DNA of 64,000 nucleotides from JAFDWR01 sp038216655 (GCA_038216655.1 JBBQPZ010000002.1:310001-374000), one strand, 5' to 3'. Shown: positions 41,965-51,784, counted from the stretch's first letter. Program-made: numbers and translations. The notes: generated by a model not told the origin, from the sequence alone.

Positions 41965-42998
41965 TCACAGTCTACACAAACGACCCCCGGAAGGCGATGG
42001 GTCTTTGGCGTACATGACGAGCGGAACCGCAAATAATGCTCGCGGCTTTCGCTGCAATTTGTGGACCGGAGCGGGATCGACGTGCCACTGATCTCTTACC
42101 GCTTCGACGTACGCATCGATGTCGAGTTCCGGATCAGGTAGGTGGGCCAGACAAACCGTGCCTTTGGCCTCAAAGGCCAGGCGGAGCCCCTGAGGAGGTG
42201 CGACCGAGTAGTGGGTGTTTCCTGCCGTCACCGCCACTGCGGAGTTGCGACCGAACCGAAACTTCGTGGACTCAAGCCTGGGCGGGTCTTCGGGCTTGTC
42301 CCGCGTCACCTGAAAGATCGAGACCCGAGTGTGGAGACCTGGAATTCGATCCGCTGGCAAGAGATCGTCAAGGTGATTCGCGATCTTCGGCAGTTCGGAA
42401 TTGATGCGATCGATGACAAAAGGAGTGCAGCCGCATTCGTGACGAGGCATGTGCCGAATCGAAGCGGACCCCCATCCGAACTCCATGCTTGGCGAAGACA
42501 ACCAGTGGCTCGTCGCCGAGCGCGGGGCGAACATCGGGAACGAGTGCATGGCGCTCGGCCGGTTGCATGTCGGCGAAGAACCGTTCAGACATAACGACCT
42601 GGCCGCCATCGGCGAAGTTGACCAAGCGCGCCACGTCGTTGAGGCCTGTACCGGCAACCTCCTTCCTCTTGAGCGGCAATCTCAACTCGTGCGAATAGCC
42701 GCTGTGGAGTGCGATGCGTAACTGGAGCCCCACTGCGTCCATCTGATCGATAAGGCGCCGCGCGGCCGAGTAGAGGCTGGCGTAGCTGGTCTCCTCAACG
42801 TCCCAGAGCGCGAAGTACAACCCATCGCCGGTGCCCCACATTCGTGATCGTCGCCGCGGTGCGGGCTTCAAGAATGGGTCGCCTAGGGCGACAAACCATA
42901 AGGACTTGACGATTTCTTCCTGTTTTGGACTGGGGCTGGATGGAGAAGTCTGCGAGTTCGCAAAGGAGAATCAAACTGATGTCGAGGCGAGCGGGCAT
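41965..42998 (-). pseudogene. Class III adenylate/guanylate cyclase-like gene, two frameshifts
   Basis: Three frames give one coherent protein if two single bases are removed. From ATG 42998 the frame codes MPARLDISLILLCELADFS. Dropping one base of the T4 run at 42923-42926 (A4 on the coding strand) continues into KQEEIVKSLWFVALGDPFLK, then MWGTGDGLYFALWDV and VAGTGLNDVARLVNFADGGQ with VVMSERFFADM, which are class III cyclase-domain blocks. Dropping one base of the C5 run at 42469-42473 continues with CTPFVIDRINSELPKIANHL and a 170-residue C-terminal domain that I do not recognise. Decay or assembly error are both possible. GTGDG keeps an acidic residue, but activity is doubtful. Confidence 0.65.
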
Positions 42999-43134
42999 TA
43001 GGACTCTATCCGTGATAACTCGATAGTCATATCAGTCCTGGACAGAAAAGTCAACCGTCCTCCTCAACTTCTCTTCGACGCGATTTCGTGAACTGCCGGT
43101 TTGGTAATCGAACCCAAGTAAACTAACGCCTCCA

Positions 43135-45054
43135 ATGGCAGCACAACGCACCGTGATCGTCGTGGGTGGAGGACTGGCCGGGCTCATGGCGGCCATGAAG
43201 CTCGCCGAGGCGGGGAATAAGGTCAAGATCTTCTCCCTCGTTCCCGTGAAGCGGTCCCACTCTGTCTGCGCCCAGGGCGGCATCAACGGCGCGGTCAACC
43301 TGCGCGGCGAAGGCGACTCCCCCTACCTCCACTTCGAAGACACGATCACCGGCGGCGACTTCCTCAACCACCAGCCCCCCGTGATGCGCATGGCCGAGCG
43401 CGCTCCCGCGATCATCTATCTCCTGGATCGAATGGGTGTCCCATTCAACCGCACCAGCGAAGGGCTCCTCAGCTTCCGCCGCTTCGGCGGCACCCTCAAG
43501 CACCGCACCGCCTACGCGGGCGCTACCACCGGCCAGCAGTTGCTCTACGCCCTGGACGAACAGGTGCGTCGCTGGGAGGTCGCCAACCTCGTCGAGAAGT
43601 ACGAGGGCTGGGAGTTCCTGGGAATCGTCAAGGACAAGGACGGAAACTGCCGCGGCATCACCGCCCAGAACCTGCGAACGATGGAGATCGAGGCGTTCGC
43701 CGCCGACGCCGTCGTTATCGCCACCGGCGGGAACGGCGTCATCTTCGGCAAGAGCACGAACTCGATCATCAATACCGGCGGTGCCGTTTCGATCTGCTAC
43801 CAGCAGGGCGTGCACTACGGCAACCCCGAGATGGTGCAGATCCACCCAACCGCAATTCCCGGTGAGGACAAGTGCCGACTGATCTCCGAGTCGGTCCGCG
43901 GCGAGGGCGGGCGCATCTGGGTGCCGCGCGATCCGATGGACAAGCGCGTCCCCACCGACATCCCCGAGGCCGAGCGCTGGTACGTGTGCGAAGAGCTCGA
44001 CCCGGTCTACAAGAATCTCCTCAGCCGCGACCTCGTCAGCTTCATCATCTACTGCGTCTGCAAGATGGGCAAGGGCATCCAGGGCCGCGAGCAGGTCTAC
44101 CTCGACATCACCCAACTCCACGAGAGCAAGGGCGGCCCCTACACTCGCGAAATCATCAACGACAAGCTCGAGGGCGTGCTCGAGATCTACGAGAAGTTCA
44201 TGCGCGAGGACCCGATCGCGCTCCCGATGCGCATCTACCCGGCGGTGCACTACACGATGGGCGGACTCTGGGTCGACTACGCGACGGACAGCGACGGCAA
44301 GTGGAACGTCGATGAGCCCCGCAACCAGATGACCAACATCCCCGGCCTCTACGCCGCGGGGGAGTGCGAGTATCAGTATCACGGCGCGAACCGCCTCGGC
44401 GCTAACGCCCTGCTCGCTTGCCTCGTGGCGGGTGAGATGGCCTCGCAGGGGATCATCGCCTACATGAAGGAGATGCCCGCCAGCGGCACCGACCTGCCTG
44501 TCACCGAACTCGCTGCCGCCCGCGCGCAGCGCCGGGCCGAGTACGACGCGCTCAAGCGGAGTAACGGCACCGAGAACCCGTACAAGCTGCACGACGAGCT
44601 AGGGAACACGATGTGGAACAACTGCGGCATCTGGCGCACCCAGCGCGACCTGCTGTCAGCGAAGGAGAAGCTGACCGAACTAAGTCAACGCATCCACCAG
44701 TGCAACCTGATCGACGACTCGGGTTGGAACAACCAGGCCGTCCCGTTCACCCGCGCGATGGTAAACATGGTTGAGCAAGCCAAGGCGATCGTCGGTGGCG
44801 CGCTCTCCCGAGACGAGAGCCGCGGTGCCCACTTCAAGATGGACACGCCGGATCGCGACGACACGAAGTGGCTGAAGACCACGATGGCGAAGTGGTCCCC
44901 CAACGGCCCCGAGTTCTCGTTCGAGCCGATTGACGTCCGCTACATCGCCCCCCGCGCCCGCAAGTACCGGATCAACCAGAACAAGGTGGTGAAGGAGATC
45001 ATGGGTGAGGAAGCGCTGCAGGGCGTCGGCGTGGCACCTACGGCGTCGGTCTAG
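43135..45054 (+). CDS. sdhA: Succinate dehydrogenase/fumarate reductase flavoprotein subunit
   Basis: The 639-residue flavoprotein oxidises succinate (or reduces fumarate). FAD-binding GGGLAG is at 11-16; His42 in RSHSVCAQGGINGA is the site of covalent FAD attachment. The active-site blocks HPTAIPG, SESVRGEGG and RDLVS are present, as are GGLWVDY and GANALLACL. It resembles the long flavoproteins of the Bacillus/epsilonproteobacterial (cytochrome b558-type, class B) group, not the E. coli type. The iron-sulphur (sdhB) and membrane (sdhC) genes are not adjacent on either side, which is unusual and means they lie elsewhere. Confidence 0.95.
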   Translation: MAAQRTVIVVGGGLAGLMAAMKLAEAGNKVKIFSLVPVKRSHSVCAQGGINGAVNLRGEGDSPYLHFEDTITGGDFLNHQPPVMRMAERAPAIIYLLDRMGVPFNRTSEGLLSFRRFGGTLKHRTAYAGATTGQQLLYALDEQVRRWEVANLVEKYEGWEFLGIVKDKDGNCRGITAQNLRTMEIEAFAADAVVIATGGNGVIFGKSTNSIINTGGAVSICYQQGVHYGNPEMVQIHPTAIPGEDKCRLISESVRGEGGRIWVPRDPMDKRVPTDIPEAERWYVCEELDPVYKNLLSRDLVSFIIYCVCKMGKGIQGREQVYLDITQLHESKGGPYTREIINDKLEGVLEIYEKFMREDPIALPMRIYPAVHYTMGGLWVDYATDSDGKWNVDEPRNQMTNIPGLYAAGECEYQYHGANRLGANALLACLVAGEMASQGIIAYMKEMPASGTDLPVTELAAARAQRRAEYDALKRSNGTENPYKLHDELGNTMWNNCGIWRTQRDLLSAKEKLTELSQRIHQCNLIDDSGWNNQAVPFTRAMVNMVEQAKAIVGGALSRDESRGAHFKMDTPDRDDTKWLKTTMAKWSPNGPEFSFEPIDVRYIAPRARKYRINQNKVVKEIMGEEALQGVGVAPTASV

Positions 45055-45135
45055 CCTCCGGATTGGAACTACGCAAGCCTCCCCTTGAGGTTGGAGGGTG
45101 CCCGGATGGCACTACTTCGTACCGAGATTGAAGCC

Positions 45136-45185
45136 AGTTTGGAGTTCGGTGGCCTGCCACCGCTTTTCCCCGCGAGCCTGCGACC
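45136..45185 (+). repeat. Interspersed palindromic repeat, family A (left half)
   Basis: AGTTTGGAGTTCGGTGGCCT then GCCACCGCTTTTCCCCGCGA and GCCTGCGACC. It matches the left hairpin and core of family A and has no clear right hairpin. The rest of the gap 45055-45293 between sdhA and the YafK pseudogene contains only further short GC-rich dyads. Confidence 0.6.
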
Positions 45186-45293
45186 GGCCGCAGGCCGCCT
45201 GCGAGTTGAGCCTTGGCGGACATCCAAGGTTGAGGGCAACTGAACACCCACCCAACCCTCCCCTCAAAGGAGGCCCTGAATCTGCCCTACCGC

Positions 45294-46007
45294 TTAGCGG
45301 CTTCGCTTCAGCACAACCCGATACTGACCTCGCGGCCCGACCGAGACGATCGCTGGCCGATGCAAGTTCTCGATCGCGGCGTCGATCGGCTCCAACTCCT
45401 CCCAAAAGGAAGCGAACTTCGGGTGTGCGACTTTCAGATCGCGATACTCGCGACTCAGCATCCGAGCCGGGAAGACGTAAACCGGCACCCCGTTCTTCTT
45501 GCCGCCGAGGGCGAGCAGATAGATCTCCTCGATCTTTTCATCGGTCATCGCCATGCGCCCGATGCTAAGCCGGTTGCCATGAATGTAGATCTGGCCGCCT
45601 GGATTCTTAGGGTCCGAGCGATGCCGGTCACTCGTGTTCGGATAGTTCAGGCCAAGGGACAAGAGGAACTGACTCTGAGGATTGAAAGCCGCGACGTGGT
45701 AGACCCCTTCCGGAACCTGATTGTCTCCCTCCACGCGCTTCGGGCCCGGCCCGCCGCTCGCCGCCGCAATCACGTAAGTGTTGAACAACATATACTTCCC
45801 GCCCTACGAGACCCAGACCTCCATCTGGCGCTCCAGCTTGTAGGCCCGGATGAACACGTGGCTCGGCGGGTAGGCGACGTGCAACTCCGCGCACTGCTCG
45901 CGTAACGATGCCTCGCAGTGCCTTCGAGCCTGAGCGACGCGGTCGGTTGCCATAGAAACGCAAAAGAGTCCGAGGGCCAACACGAAGGCGAGGAGAGTTC
46001 GGACCAT
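45294..46007 (-). pseudogene. YafK-type murein L,D-transpeptidase, interrupted by TAG and lacking the catalytic Cys
   Basis: The frame from ATG 46007 has a signal peptide (TLLAFVLALGLFCVSM). It runs HVFIRAYKLERQMEVWVS, then TAG (45804-45806), then in the same frame GGKYMLFNTYVIAAASGG, GDNQVPEGVYHVAAFNPQSQ, YPNTSDR, GGQIYIHGNRLSIGRMAMTD and EKIEEIYLLAL. This is the YafK/YkuD order across the stop. The family needs SxGC; here the codon is CGC (Arg, 45555-45557). A nonsense codon plus loss of the nucleophile indicates a decayed cell-wall enzyme. A 165-residue product could still start at ATG 45791 but would be inactive as a transpeptidase. Confidence 0.72.
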
Positions 46008-46053
46008 CACGAGAGGATACAATCCAATGCACCTCCGACGCAAAGAAGCATCC

Positions 46054-46713
<660 letters not shown>

Positions 46714-46725
46714 CCCGATCCGAGC

Positions 46726-46731
46726 TATAAT
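46726..46731 (+). promoter_or_regulatory. Possible -10 box of the ANTAR regulator gene
   Basis: TATAAT at 46726-46731 is a perfect -10 hexamer 45 nt before the ATG at 46776, just after the scoB stop. No good -35 hexamer is visible at the usual distance, so it may need an activator or be an extended -10 type. The short leader (about 38 nt) has a weak Shine-Dalgarno sequence. Confidence 0.4.
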
Positions 46732-46775
46732 AGAAACTCTCGGTCACGCCGATGTGCCCGTCTCAGGTGTTTTTT

Positions 46776-47351
46776 ATGGGCCAACTTCGAGTTCTTATCG
46801 CCGACGACGATCCTATCATTCGTCTTGACCTCAAGCAGATTCTCGAGAATCTGGACTACGAGGTCGTCGCCGAAGCCGGCGACGGCCAGCAGGCCGTCGA
46901 TTTGGCGCGCGAAAAAATGCCCGACGTGTGCATCCTCGACGTCAAAATGCCGGTGATGGATGGAATCGACGCCGTCGATATCATCACCGAAGAGGGCATC
47001 GCCCCCACGATCCTCCTGACCGCCTACTCGGACAAGGAACTGATTGACCGCGCCAAGGCTGCAGGCGTGTTCGCCTATCTGGTTAAGCCATTCAAGCCGA
47101 GCGATCTGCCTCCCGCCATCGAAGTCGCACGCAGCCGCTACGAGCAGAATCTGCAGCTCTCCAAGGAAGTCGGCACCCTCCAGGAGCGCCTCGAGGCCCG
47201 TAAGGCAGTTGATCGCGCGAAAGGAATTCTGATGGACGAGCAGGGTCTCGGCGAAGCCGAGGCATACCGCCGCATCCAGCAGCAATCCATGAACCTGCGC
47301 AAGTCAATGCGCGAGGTCGCGGAAGCGATCATCCTCGCCAAGTCGGTCTAG
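46776..47351 (+). CDS. ANTAR-domain response regulator (transcription antitermination)
   Basis: The 191-residue protein has an N-terminal receiver (RVLIADDDPIIRLDLKQIL; phospho-acceptor Asp55 in CILDVKMPVMDG; ILLTAYSD; YLVKPF) and a C-terminal ANTAR domain (about 128-185; ARKAVDRAKGILMDEQGLGE, AYRRIQQQSMNLRKSM, VAEAIIL). ANTAR proteins bind two-hexaloop RNA and prevent termination when phosphorylated. Their partner kinase is usually a PdtaS-type histidine kinase, not present here. Targets are unknown. ATG 46776 is chosen as the receiver starts there. Confidence 0.94.
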   Translation: MGQLRVLIADDDPIIRLDLKQILENLDYEVVAEAGDGQQAVDLAREKMPDVCILDVKMPVMDGIDAVDIITEEGIAPTILLTAYSDKELIDRAKAAGVFAYLVKPFKPSDLPPAIEVARSRYEQNLQLSKEVGTLQERLEARKAVDRAKGILMDEQGLGEAEAYRRIQQQSMNLRKSMREVAEAIILAKSV

Positions 47352-47354
47352 GCG

Positions 47355-47400
47355 TTCCCCTCCTTTTGCGGCGATGATTGTACGCTGGAAGAGGAGGGGT
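47355..47400 (+). repeat. Interspersed palindromic repeat, family B
   Basis: TTCCCCTCCTTTTGCGGCGA then TGATTGTACGCTGGAAGAGG and AGGGGT. It is followed by GGGTGGAGATTCCGGAACTT, also seen after the 9926 copy. It starts 3 nt after the stop of the ANTAR gene. Confidence 0.65.
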
Positions 47401-47463
47401 TAGGGGTGGAGATTCCGGAACTTCGAAACCGAGGCTTGACCGGTTGTAAATGAGCCGCGGCCC

Positions 47464-47587
47464 GTTTAGAGTGCGGTGGCCTGCCACCGCTTTCTCCAGT
47501 GAGCCTGCGAGCGGAATTGCACGCGAACTTGCATGCGCGCCGTTGGGTCGGCTGAACGAAAGCGGTGGCAGGCCGCGGCAATCTAAA
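47464..47587. repeat. Interspersed palindromic repeat, family A (complete 124-bp copy)
   Basis: GTTTAGAGTGCGGTGGCCTG ... CACGAAAGCGGTGGCAGGCC-type ends bound the unit: GTTTAGA-TGCGGTGGCCTGCCACCGC at left and GCGGTGGCAGGCCGCGGCA-TCTAAA at right. Thus there is a hairpin at each end and an overall inverted relation. The core GAGCCTGCGAGCGGAATTGC ... GCGCGCCGTTGGGTCGGCTG matches the 10454 copy. It lies between the ANTAR gene and the end of der. Confidence 0.75.
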
Positions 47588-47593
47588 GGGCCT

Positions 47594-48946
47594 TCAATCC
47601 GTCTTACCGTGCGAGGACTTGATCTTCAGCCGGATCGGCGTGCCCTCGAGCGGATACTGCGCCCGAATCTTGTTCAGCAGATACCGCTGATACGAGAAGT
47701 GGACGATCTCGGGATCGTTTACGAACAGCAGGAACGTCGGCGGTCGCGTCGAAACCTGCGTAGCGTAATAAATCTTCAGCGCCTTGCCCTTCGTTGAGTA
47801 CGGACGCGAGAACGTCGCTTCCTGGATCAGCCGGTTCAACGTGCCGGTGGGGATTCGGAACGAGAAGTTCTCGACAGCCTTCAAAACATTCTCAAGCACC
47901 GGCTCAAGCCCCGCACTCTCCGTTGCCGAAGTGAACGTCGCCGGAGCGTAAGCGAGCTCGGGCACCTGTTCGCCGAGGACACGGATGAAGTCCTTCTTTA
48001 CCAGACTCATCTTGCGCGGCTCTCCGTCCGGCGGCTCGATCGTGTCCCACTTGTTGATCGCCCAAACGACCGCCTTGCCGGCGTCATGCGCGACTTTCGC
48101 GACGCGTTTATCGCCGTCCGTGAGGCCTTCCTGGCCGTCGATCAGCACCAAGGCGCACTCCGCACGCTCGATCGCCCGAGTGGCTCGGTCGACCATGTAA
48201 TACTCGACCGTTCCCTGAATCTTTCCGCGGCGTCGGATTCCTGCGGTGTCGATGAGACGGAATGTCTCGTCCTTGTATTCAAGCTCCGTGTCGATCGCAT
48301 CGCGCGTCGTGCCCGCGATGTTGCTGACGATCATCCGCTGCTCGCCGGTGAAAGCGTTGATCAGGGAAGACTTGCCAACGTTCGGGCGACCGACGATCGC
48401 GACGCGAATCTCGTCGCGAGCTTCCGTGGCCTCGTTGTCACCCTTGGGCAGGAGACGGACGACCTCGTCGAGAAGGTCGGCCACGCCGCGGCCGTGCAGT
48501 CCGGAGACCGGATAGATCTCACCCATCCCAAGTCCGTAAAACTCATTTGCGAAGGTGTCGCGGTTCGGGTGGTCGGCCTTGTTGACGACGATGAGGATCG
48601 GCTTCTTGATGCCACGAAACGCGTTCGCTAGCTCCATGTCGTCGGCGTTCTTGCCGTCGAGAACATCCGTCAAGAAGAGGATGACGTCGGCCTCTTCGAT
48701 GGCGACGTTCGCTTGGAGCCGGATCTGCTCGGCAAACGGATCGTTGTCATCGAACAGGATTCCGCCGGTGTCGACGACCTGGAAGCGGACTCCGTTCCAC
48801 TCAGTCTCGGCGTAAAGACGATCGCGGGTAATTCCGGGCGTATCTTCAACCACGGCCACGCGTGAACGAACCAGACGGTTAAAGAATGTGCTCTTTCCGA
48901 CGTTCGGGCGACCTACGATAACGACAACCGGCAACTTGGACCGCAT
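47594..48946 (-). CDS. der: Ribosome biogenesis GTPase Der (EngA)
   Basis: The 450-residue protein has two tandem GTPase domains. GD1: VVIVGRPNVGKSTFFNRL, DTPGITRDR, VVDTGG, NKAD. GD2 (from about 180): VAIVGRPNVGKSSLINAF, GTTRDAIDT, DTAGIRRRGKIQGTVEYY, NKWD. A C-terminal KH-like domain (about 355-450) includes LKIYYATQVSTRPPTFLLFV and FVNDPEIVHFSYQRYL. It is needed for 50S subunit assembly. ATG 48946 begins MRSKLPVVVIVGRP, the normal start. It is divergent from the PagL-like gene over 35 nt. Repeat A follows its stop closely. Confidence 0.97.
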   Translation of the reverse strand: MRSKLPVVVIVGRPNVGKSTFFNRLVRSRVAVVEDTPGITRDRLYAETEWNGVRFQVVDTGGILFDDNDPFAEQIRLQANVAIEEADVILFLTDVLDGKNADDMELANAFRGIKKPILIVVNKADHPNRDTFANEFYGLGMGEIYPVSGLHGRGVADLLDEVVRLLPKGDNEATEARDEIRVAIVGRPNVGKSSLINAFTGEQRMIVSNIAGTTRDAIDTELEYKDETFRLIDTAGIRRRGKIQGTVEYYMVDRATRAIERAECALVLIDGQEGLTDGDKRVAKVAHDAGKAVVWAINKWDTIEPPDGEPRKMSLVKKDFIRVLGEQVPELAYAPATFTSATESAGLEPVLENVLKAVENFSFRIPTGTLNRLIQEATFSRPYSTKGKALKIYYATQVSTRPPTFLLFVNDPEIVHFSYQRYLLNKIRAQYPLEGTPIRLKIKSSHGKTD

Positions 48947-48981
48947 GGGGGGAGGTAAAAGAGTACCTCACGCCAACGAAC

Positions 48982-49551
48982 ATGAACGCCCGCCTGCTCC
49001 TCCTCGCCCCCCTCGCCGTTGCCTGCCTGGCCTCCTCGCAAGAAATTTCAAAAACCGGCAAGAGCACAGAAATCGGCATCTTCGGAGGCCAAGGCGAGAA
49101 GATGCTCGGGTCCGAATTGCGCCGCAACGGCTTTGGGGCGACCTTCGGTGTCGGGAAGCCGGAACCACGGTTTGCGATCAAGGGGTTGCCCGCGCAGTTG
49201 GTCTACGAAGGGTACGTCCTCGCTACTCACAGCTTCGCGAACAGCTTCCACGCCGCCCAGAACGAGTTCGGCGTCGGCGGCCTCGCCTTCGCGCGCTACC
49301 GCTGGGCACGCAACCACGGCGTCGGGGCTTACTTCGATGCGGGGATTGGGCTCTTCTACATCAACAAAACCGACCGAGACGCCCCGAGCCACCTGAACAG
49401 CACCCCTTACTTCGGCACCGGCCTCAGCTTCCCCGCCGGAAATGGGGAGTGGCTACTCGGCGTCGAGCTGCTTCACATCTCCAACGCGGGCACAGTGAAC
49501 CACAACCTCGGCATCAACCTCGGCGCGGTGTCCCTGAAGTACCGGTTCTAG
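48982..49551 (+). CDS. Acyloxyacyl hydrolase / lipid A deacylase, PagL-like
   Basis: The 189-residue protein has a signal peptide (RLLLLAPLAVACLASSQ). An outer-membrane beta-barrel follows, with alternating strands (GLAFARYRWARNHGVGAYFD, AGIGLFYINKT). It ends LLGVELLHISNAGTVNHNLG, then INLGAVSLKYRF with a terminal Phe. HISNAG holds the His-Ser pair (about H164, S166) of the PagL catalytic triad, and the N-x-G-x-N motif follows as in PagL. It probably removes an acyl chain from lipid A at the surface, which agrees with the LPS-export genes near 12-16 kb. Length is somewhat above Pseudomonas PagL. Confidence 0.78.
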   Translation: MNARLLLLAPLAVACLASSQEISKTGKSTEIGIFGGQGEKMLGSELRRNGFGATFGVGKPEPRFAIKGLPAQLVYEGYVLATHSFANSFHAAQNEFGVGGLAFARYRWARNHGVGAYFDAGIGLFYINKTDRDAPSHLNSTPYFGTGLSFPAGNGEWLLGVELLHISNAGTVNHNLGINLGAVSLKYRF

Positions 49552-49575
49552 TCTGAGACTGAGTTGGGGGAATTG

Positions 49576-49616
49576 TCATCCCGAGGGAGCCCTAGCGACA
49601 CCGAGGGATCTGACTG
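49576..49616 (+). repeat. Interspersed repeat family C-like unit in the gap before tRNA-Leu
   Basis: TGTCATCCCGAGGGAGCCCT, then AGCGACACCGAGGGATCTGA. It has the GTCATCC-GAG start and GAGGGATCT end of family C. The gap 49552-49867 otherwise holds a -10-like TATACT (49851-49856), 11 nt before tRNA-Leu, and TTGACG (49825) at a long 20-nt spacing. Confidence 0.5.
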
Positions 49617-49867
49617 TCATCGCCTCATGCTCGCATGTTCGACGACAGAGTTGTGCAAGGGAGACGAACAAGGGGCGATGACCGTCAGGTTCCTCCACTT
49701 CGCCGCATCCATTGAGCCCTTCAATTGCAAAACGGCGGGCGGCGTAGGTCGGAATGACAACCGTAAGCTAGAAACGATCACTACATCAGTCAGTTCCATC
49801 AGGCCCATCAATTCCCTCACTGCATTGACGTCAAGCGGACGACGCCAGGGTATACTGGTTTTTCTGT

Positions 49868-49953
49868 GCGCGGGTGGCGAAATTGGTAGACGCACTACCT
49901 TGAGGTGGTAGCGCCCACAAAGCGTGCTGGTTCGAGTCCAGTCCCGCGCACCA
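49868..49953 (+). tRNA. tRNA-Leu (anticodon GAG)
   Basis: Acceptor GCGCGGG (49868-49874) pairs with CCCGCGC (49943-49949), followed by A and an encoded CCA. The anticodon stem CTACC/GGTAG has loop TTGAGGT, giving anticodon GAG (reads CUC/CUU). The variable arm CGCCCACAAAGCG is long, as in class II tRNAs. The T arm GCTGG-TTCGAGT-CCAGT is intact. The encoded CCA is complete. Confidence 0.95.
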
Positions 49954-50083
49954 GTGTTTTATTTGTAAGGCGTTCCCCTGCGGGACGCCTTTGTCATGTA
50001 GGAGAGCGGTGCGGGAGCAAACCGTGAGGTAGCACGGTTGATAGGAATGGTATGGGGATAAAGGCGTCCCAGGGTTTGGAAGC

Positions 50084-51730
50084 ATGAAAGCTCTGAGAAC
50101 GCAGCACGGCCTACTGATGTTTGTGGCGATCGCACTCCTGGTGCTGACGCCCCTGTTCCTTGTCGCCATCCCCCCCATGGTCGACTATCCGAATCACCTG
50201 GCTCGTTGTTCGATTCTTGCCGATCTCCCGACTCATCCAGGCCTTGCGAACCTGTATTCCTCGCGTGACGCGCTCTTGCCAAACATGGCCATGGACGCGA
50301 TCGTGGTCCCCTTGGCGAGGATCATGCCCGTCGTTCTGGCTGGCCGTCTCTTCTGCGGCCTGGTGCTGATGGCGATCTTCAGCGGCTCCTTCGCCCTCAG
50401 CCTTGCCCTCTATCGCCGCCTCACGTTCTGGAGTTTCGCGCCCGCGCTCCTGCTCTTCAACCACATCTACACGTTCGGCTTTCTGAACTACATGTTGGGC
50501 GTCGGACTGCTGCTCTGGGGTCTCACCGCCTGGATTGCGATGCGCGAAGGCAAACTCTGGGCGCGCCTTCTCGTCGCCGCGGCGATTGCCCTCGTCCTCT
50601 TCTTCTCGCATTTGGTCGCCCTGTTCCTTTTCGGCTGCGCCATCCTCGGCTGGGAGATCGGCCGCTGGCGTAGTTCCGAAGACCATCACGCTCGCAATCT
50701 GATTCGCGAACTCGCCTGGCTCGCCGTCGTCTTCGCCCTTCCGTTTGCTCTGCTCCTGACCAGCCCAACCCACTCGGAGGCGAGCAAGTACATCGCGGAC
50801 AGCGTCGGTACCAAGCTCGACCAAGTGGCCAAGATGCTGCGCGTGGACGGCACGCCGTTCGATCGCGGCTACACCTACCTGATCTTCTTCGCCGTGCTCG
50901 GCCTCGTCGCCACCAAGGCGCTACGCATCGAGCCGCGGATGCGCTGGCCGATCGGACTCGTGACCGTCGCTTTCCTACTTCTCCCTTCGGCCTTCGCGAC
51001 GTGCGCCTGCGTCGACGTTCGCGTACCGATCGTGATCGCCCTAATGCTGGCCGCGGGCACCTCGATCCGAAACATGAGCCGCATGACCCAGGTCTGCACT
51101 GGACTGCTCGTGGTCGCGTTCGCGCTGCGAACCGCCCAGGTGACCGAGGTCTGGATGTCCGCCCAGCGGACGAGCAGCCAGGTCGTTGCCGACTTCTCCA
51201 AGCTCCCCGCGAACTCGATCGTCTTCTCCGCCGCCGACCGTGCCGCCAACCTGTACGGTGAAGACTCCTGGCAGCCCCCGATGGCCCACCTGCCGCTGCT
51301 CGCAATCTCGAACAAGCAACTCTTCTTCCCGCAGATCTTTGCCCTGCCGACCCAGCATCCGCTGGCGGTGCGGTCCGAGCTAACGGGCCTGCAGAAGTTC
51401 CAGGCCACCGATCCGAAGTACTTCCAAGGCGGCGAGAATCTCGGCGTCGCGATGAAGCTGATTCGGATCGCCCTCTCCGATCCCAAGAACCTTCCCCCGA
51501 ACCTGGGCACTGACCCCGGCGTCTACGTTTATGTGGTCACGCAAGATCGCGAGAACTTGGCCGGGTGGGGCGACGCGGAATTGGTCATCCACCGCGACCG
51601 ATATGCAATATTCAAGCTAACCAACCTGGCGAACATCTACGCGATGCGAGACCAGTACTGGCGGCTTGGGCCAAACGCCCTGCCCCAGGCGCTAGCGATG
51701 AAGCGGTCAAACAAACTCGCGCGTCCCTAG
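50084..51730 (+). CDS. Polytopic membrane protein, probable GT-C-like glycosyltransferase fold
   Basis: The 548-residue protein has about ten to eleven membrane helices spread over residues 10-355, then a periplasmic C-terminal domain (about 365-548). The first loop after helix 1 contains PPMVDYPNHLARCSILADLP. An acidic residue in the first periplasmic loop is the catalytic feature of GT-C enzymes. The C-terminal part (FSKLPANSIVFSAADRAANL, GVYVYVVTQDRENLAGWG) is soluble. I infer a lipid-linked sugar transferase or related enzyme, but the family is uncharacterised. ATG 50084 follows GGTTTGGAAGC, a weak Shine-Dalgarno. It stands alone between tRNA-Leu and the next secreted-protein gene. Confidence 0.6.
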   Translation: MKALRTQHGLLMFVAIALLVLTPLFLVAIPPMVDYPNHLARCSILADLPTHPGLANLYSSRDALLPNMAMDAIVVPLARIMPVVLAGRLFCGLVLMAIFSGSFALSLALYRRLTFWSFAPALLLFNHIYTFGFLNYMLGVGLLLWGLTAWIAMREGKLWARLLVAAAIALVLFFSHLVALFLFGCAILGWEIGRWRSSEDHHARNLIRELAWLAVVFALPFALLLTSPTHSEASKYIADSVGTKLDQVAKMLRVDGTPFDRGYTYLIFFAVLGLVATKALRIEPRMRWPIGLVTVAFLLLPSAFATCACVDVRVPIVIALMLAAGTSIRNMSRMTQVCTGLLVVAFALRTAQVTEVWMSAQRTSSQVVADFSKLPANSIVFSAADRAANLYGEDSWQPPMAHLPLLAISNKQLFFPQIFALPTQHPLAVRSELTGLQKFQATDPKYFQGGENLGVAMKLIRIALSDPKNLPPNLGTDPGVYVYVVTQDRENLAGWGDAELVIHRDRYAIFKLTNLANIYAMRDQYWRLGPNALPQALAMKRSNKLARP

Positions 51731-51784
51731 TGATGAAGGAAGGTCACGGCCAAGAGGTCGAGACCGTCATGGGAGGAGATCGGA

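Noticed and set aside
43123..44592. 489-codon minus-strand frame opposite sdhA
   Set aside because: Antisense shadow of a highly GC-skewed gene; Val/Asp/Glu/Leu-rich without domains.
49825..49856. Complete sigma-70 promoter for tRNA-Leu (TTGACG and TATACT)
   Set aside because: The spacer is 20 nt, too long for a standard promoter; only the -10-like hexamer is plausible.
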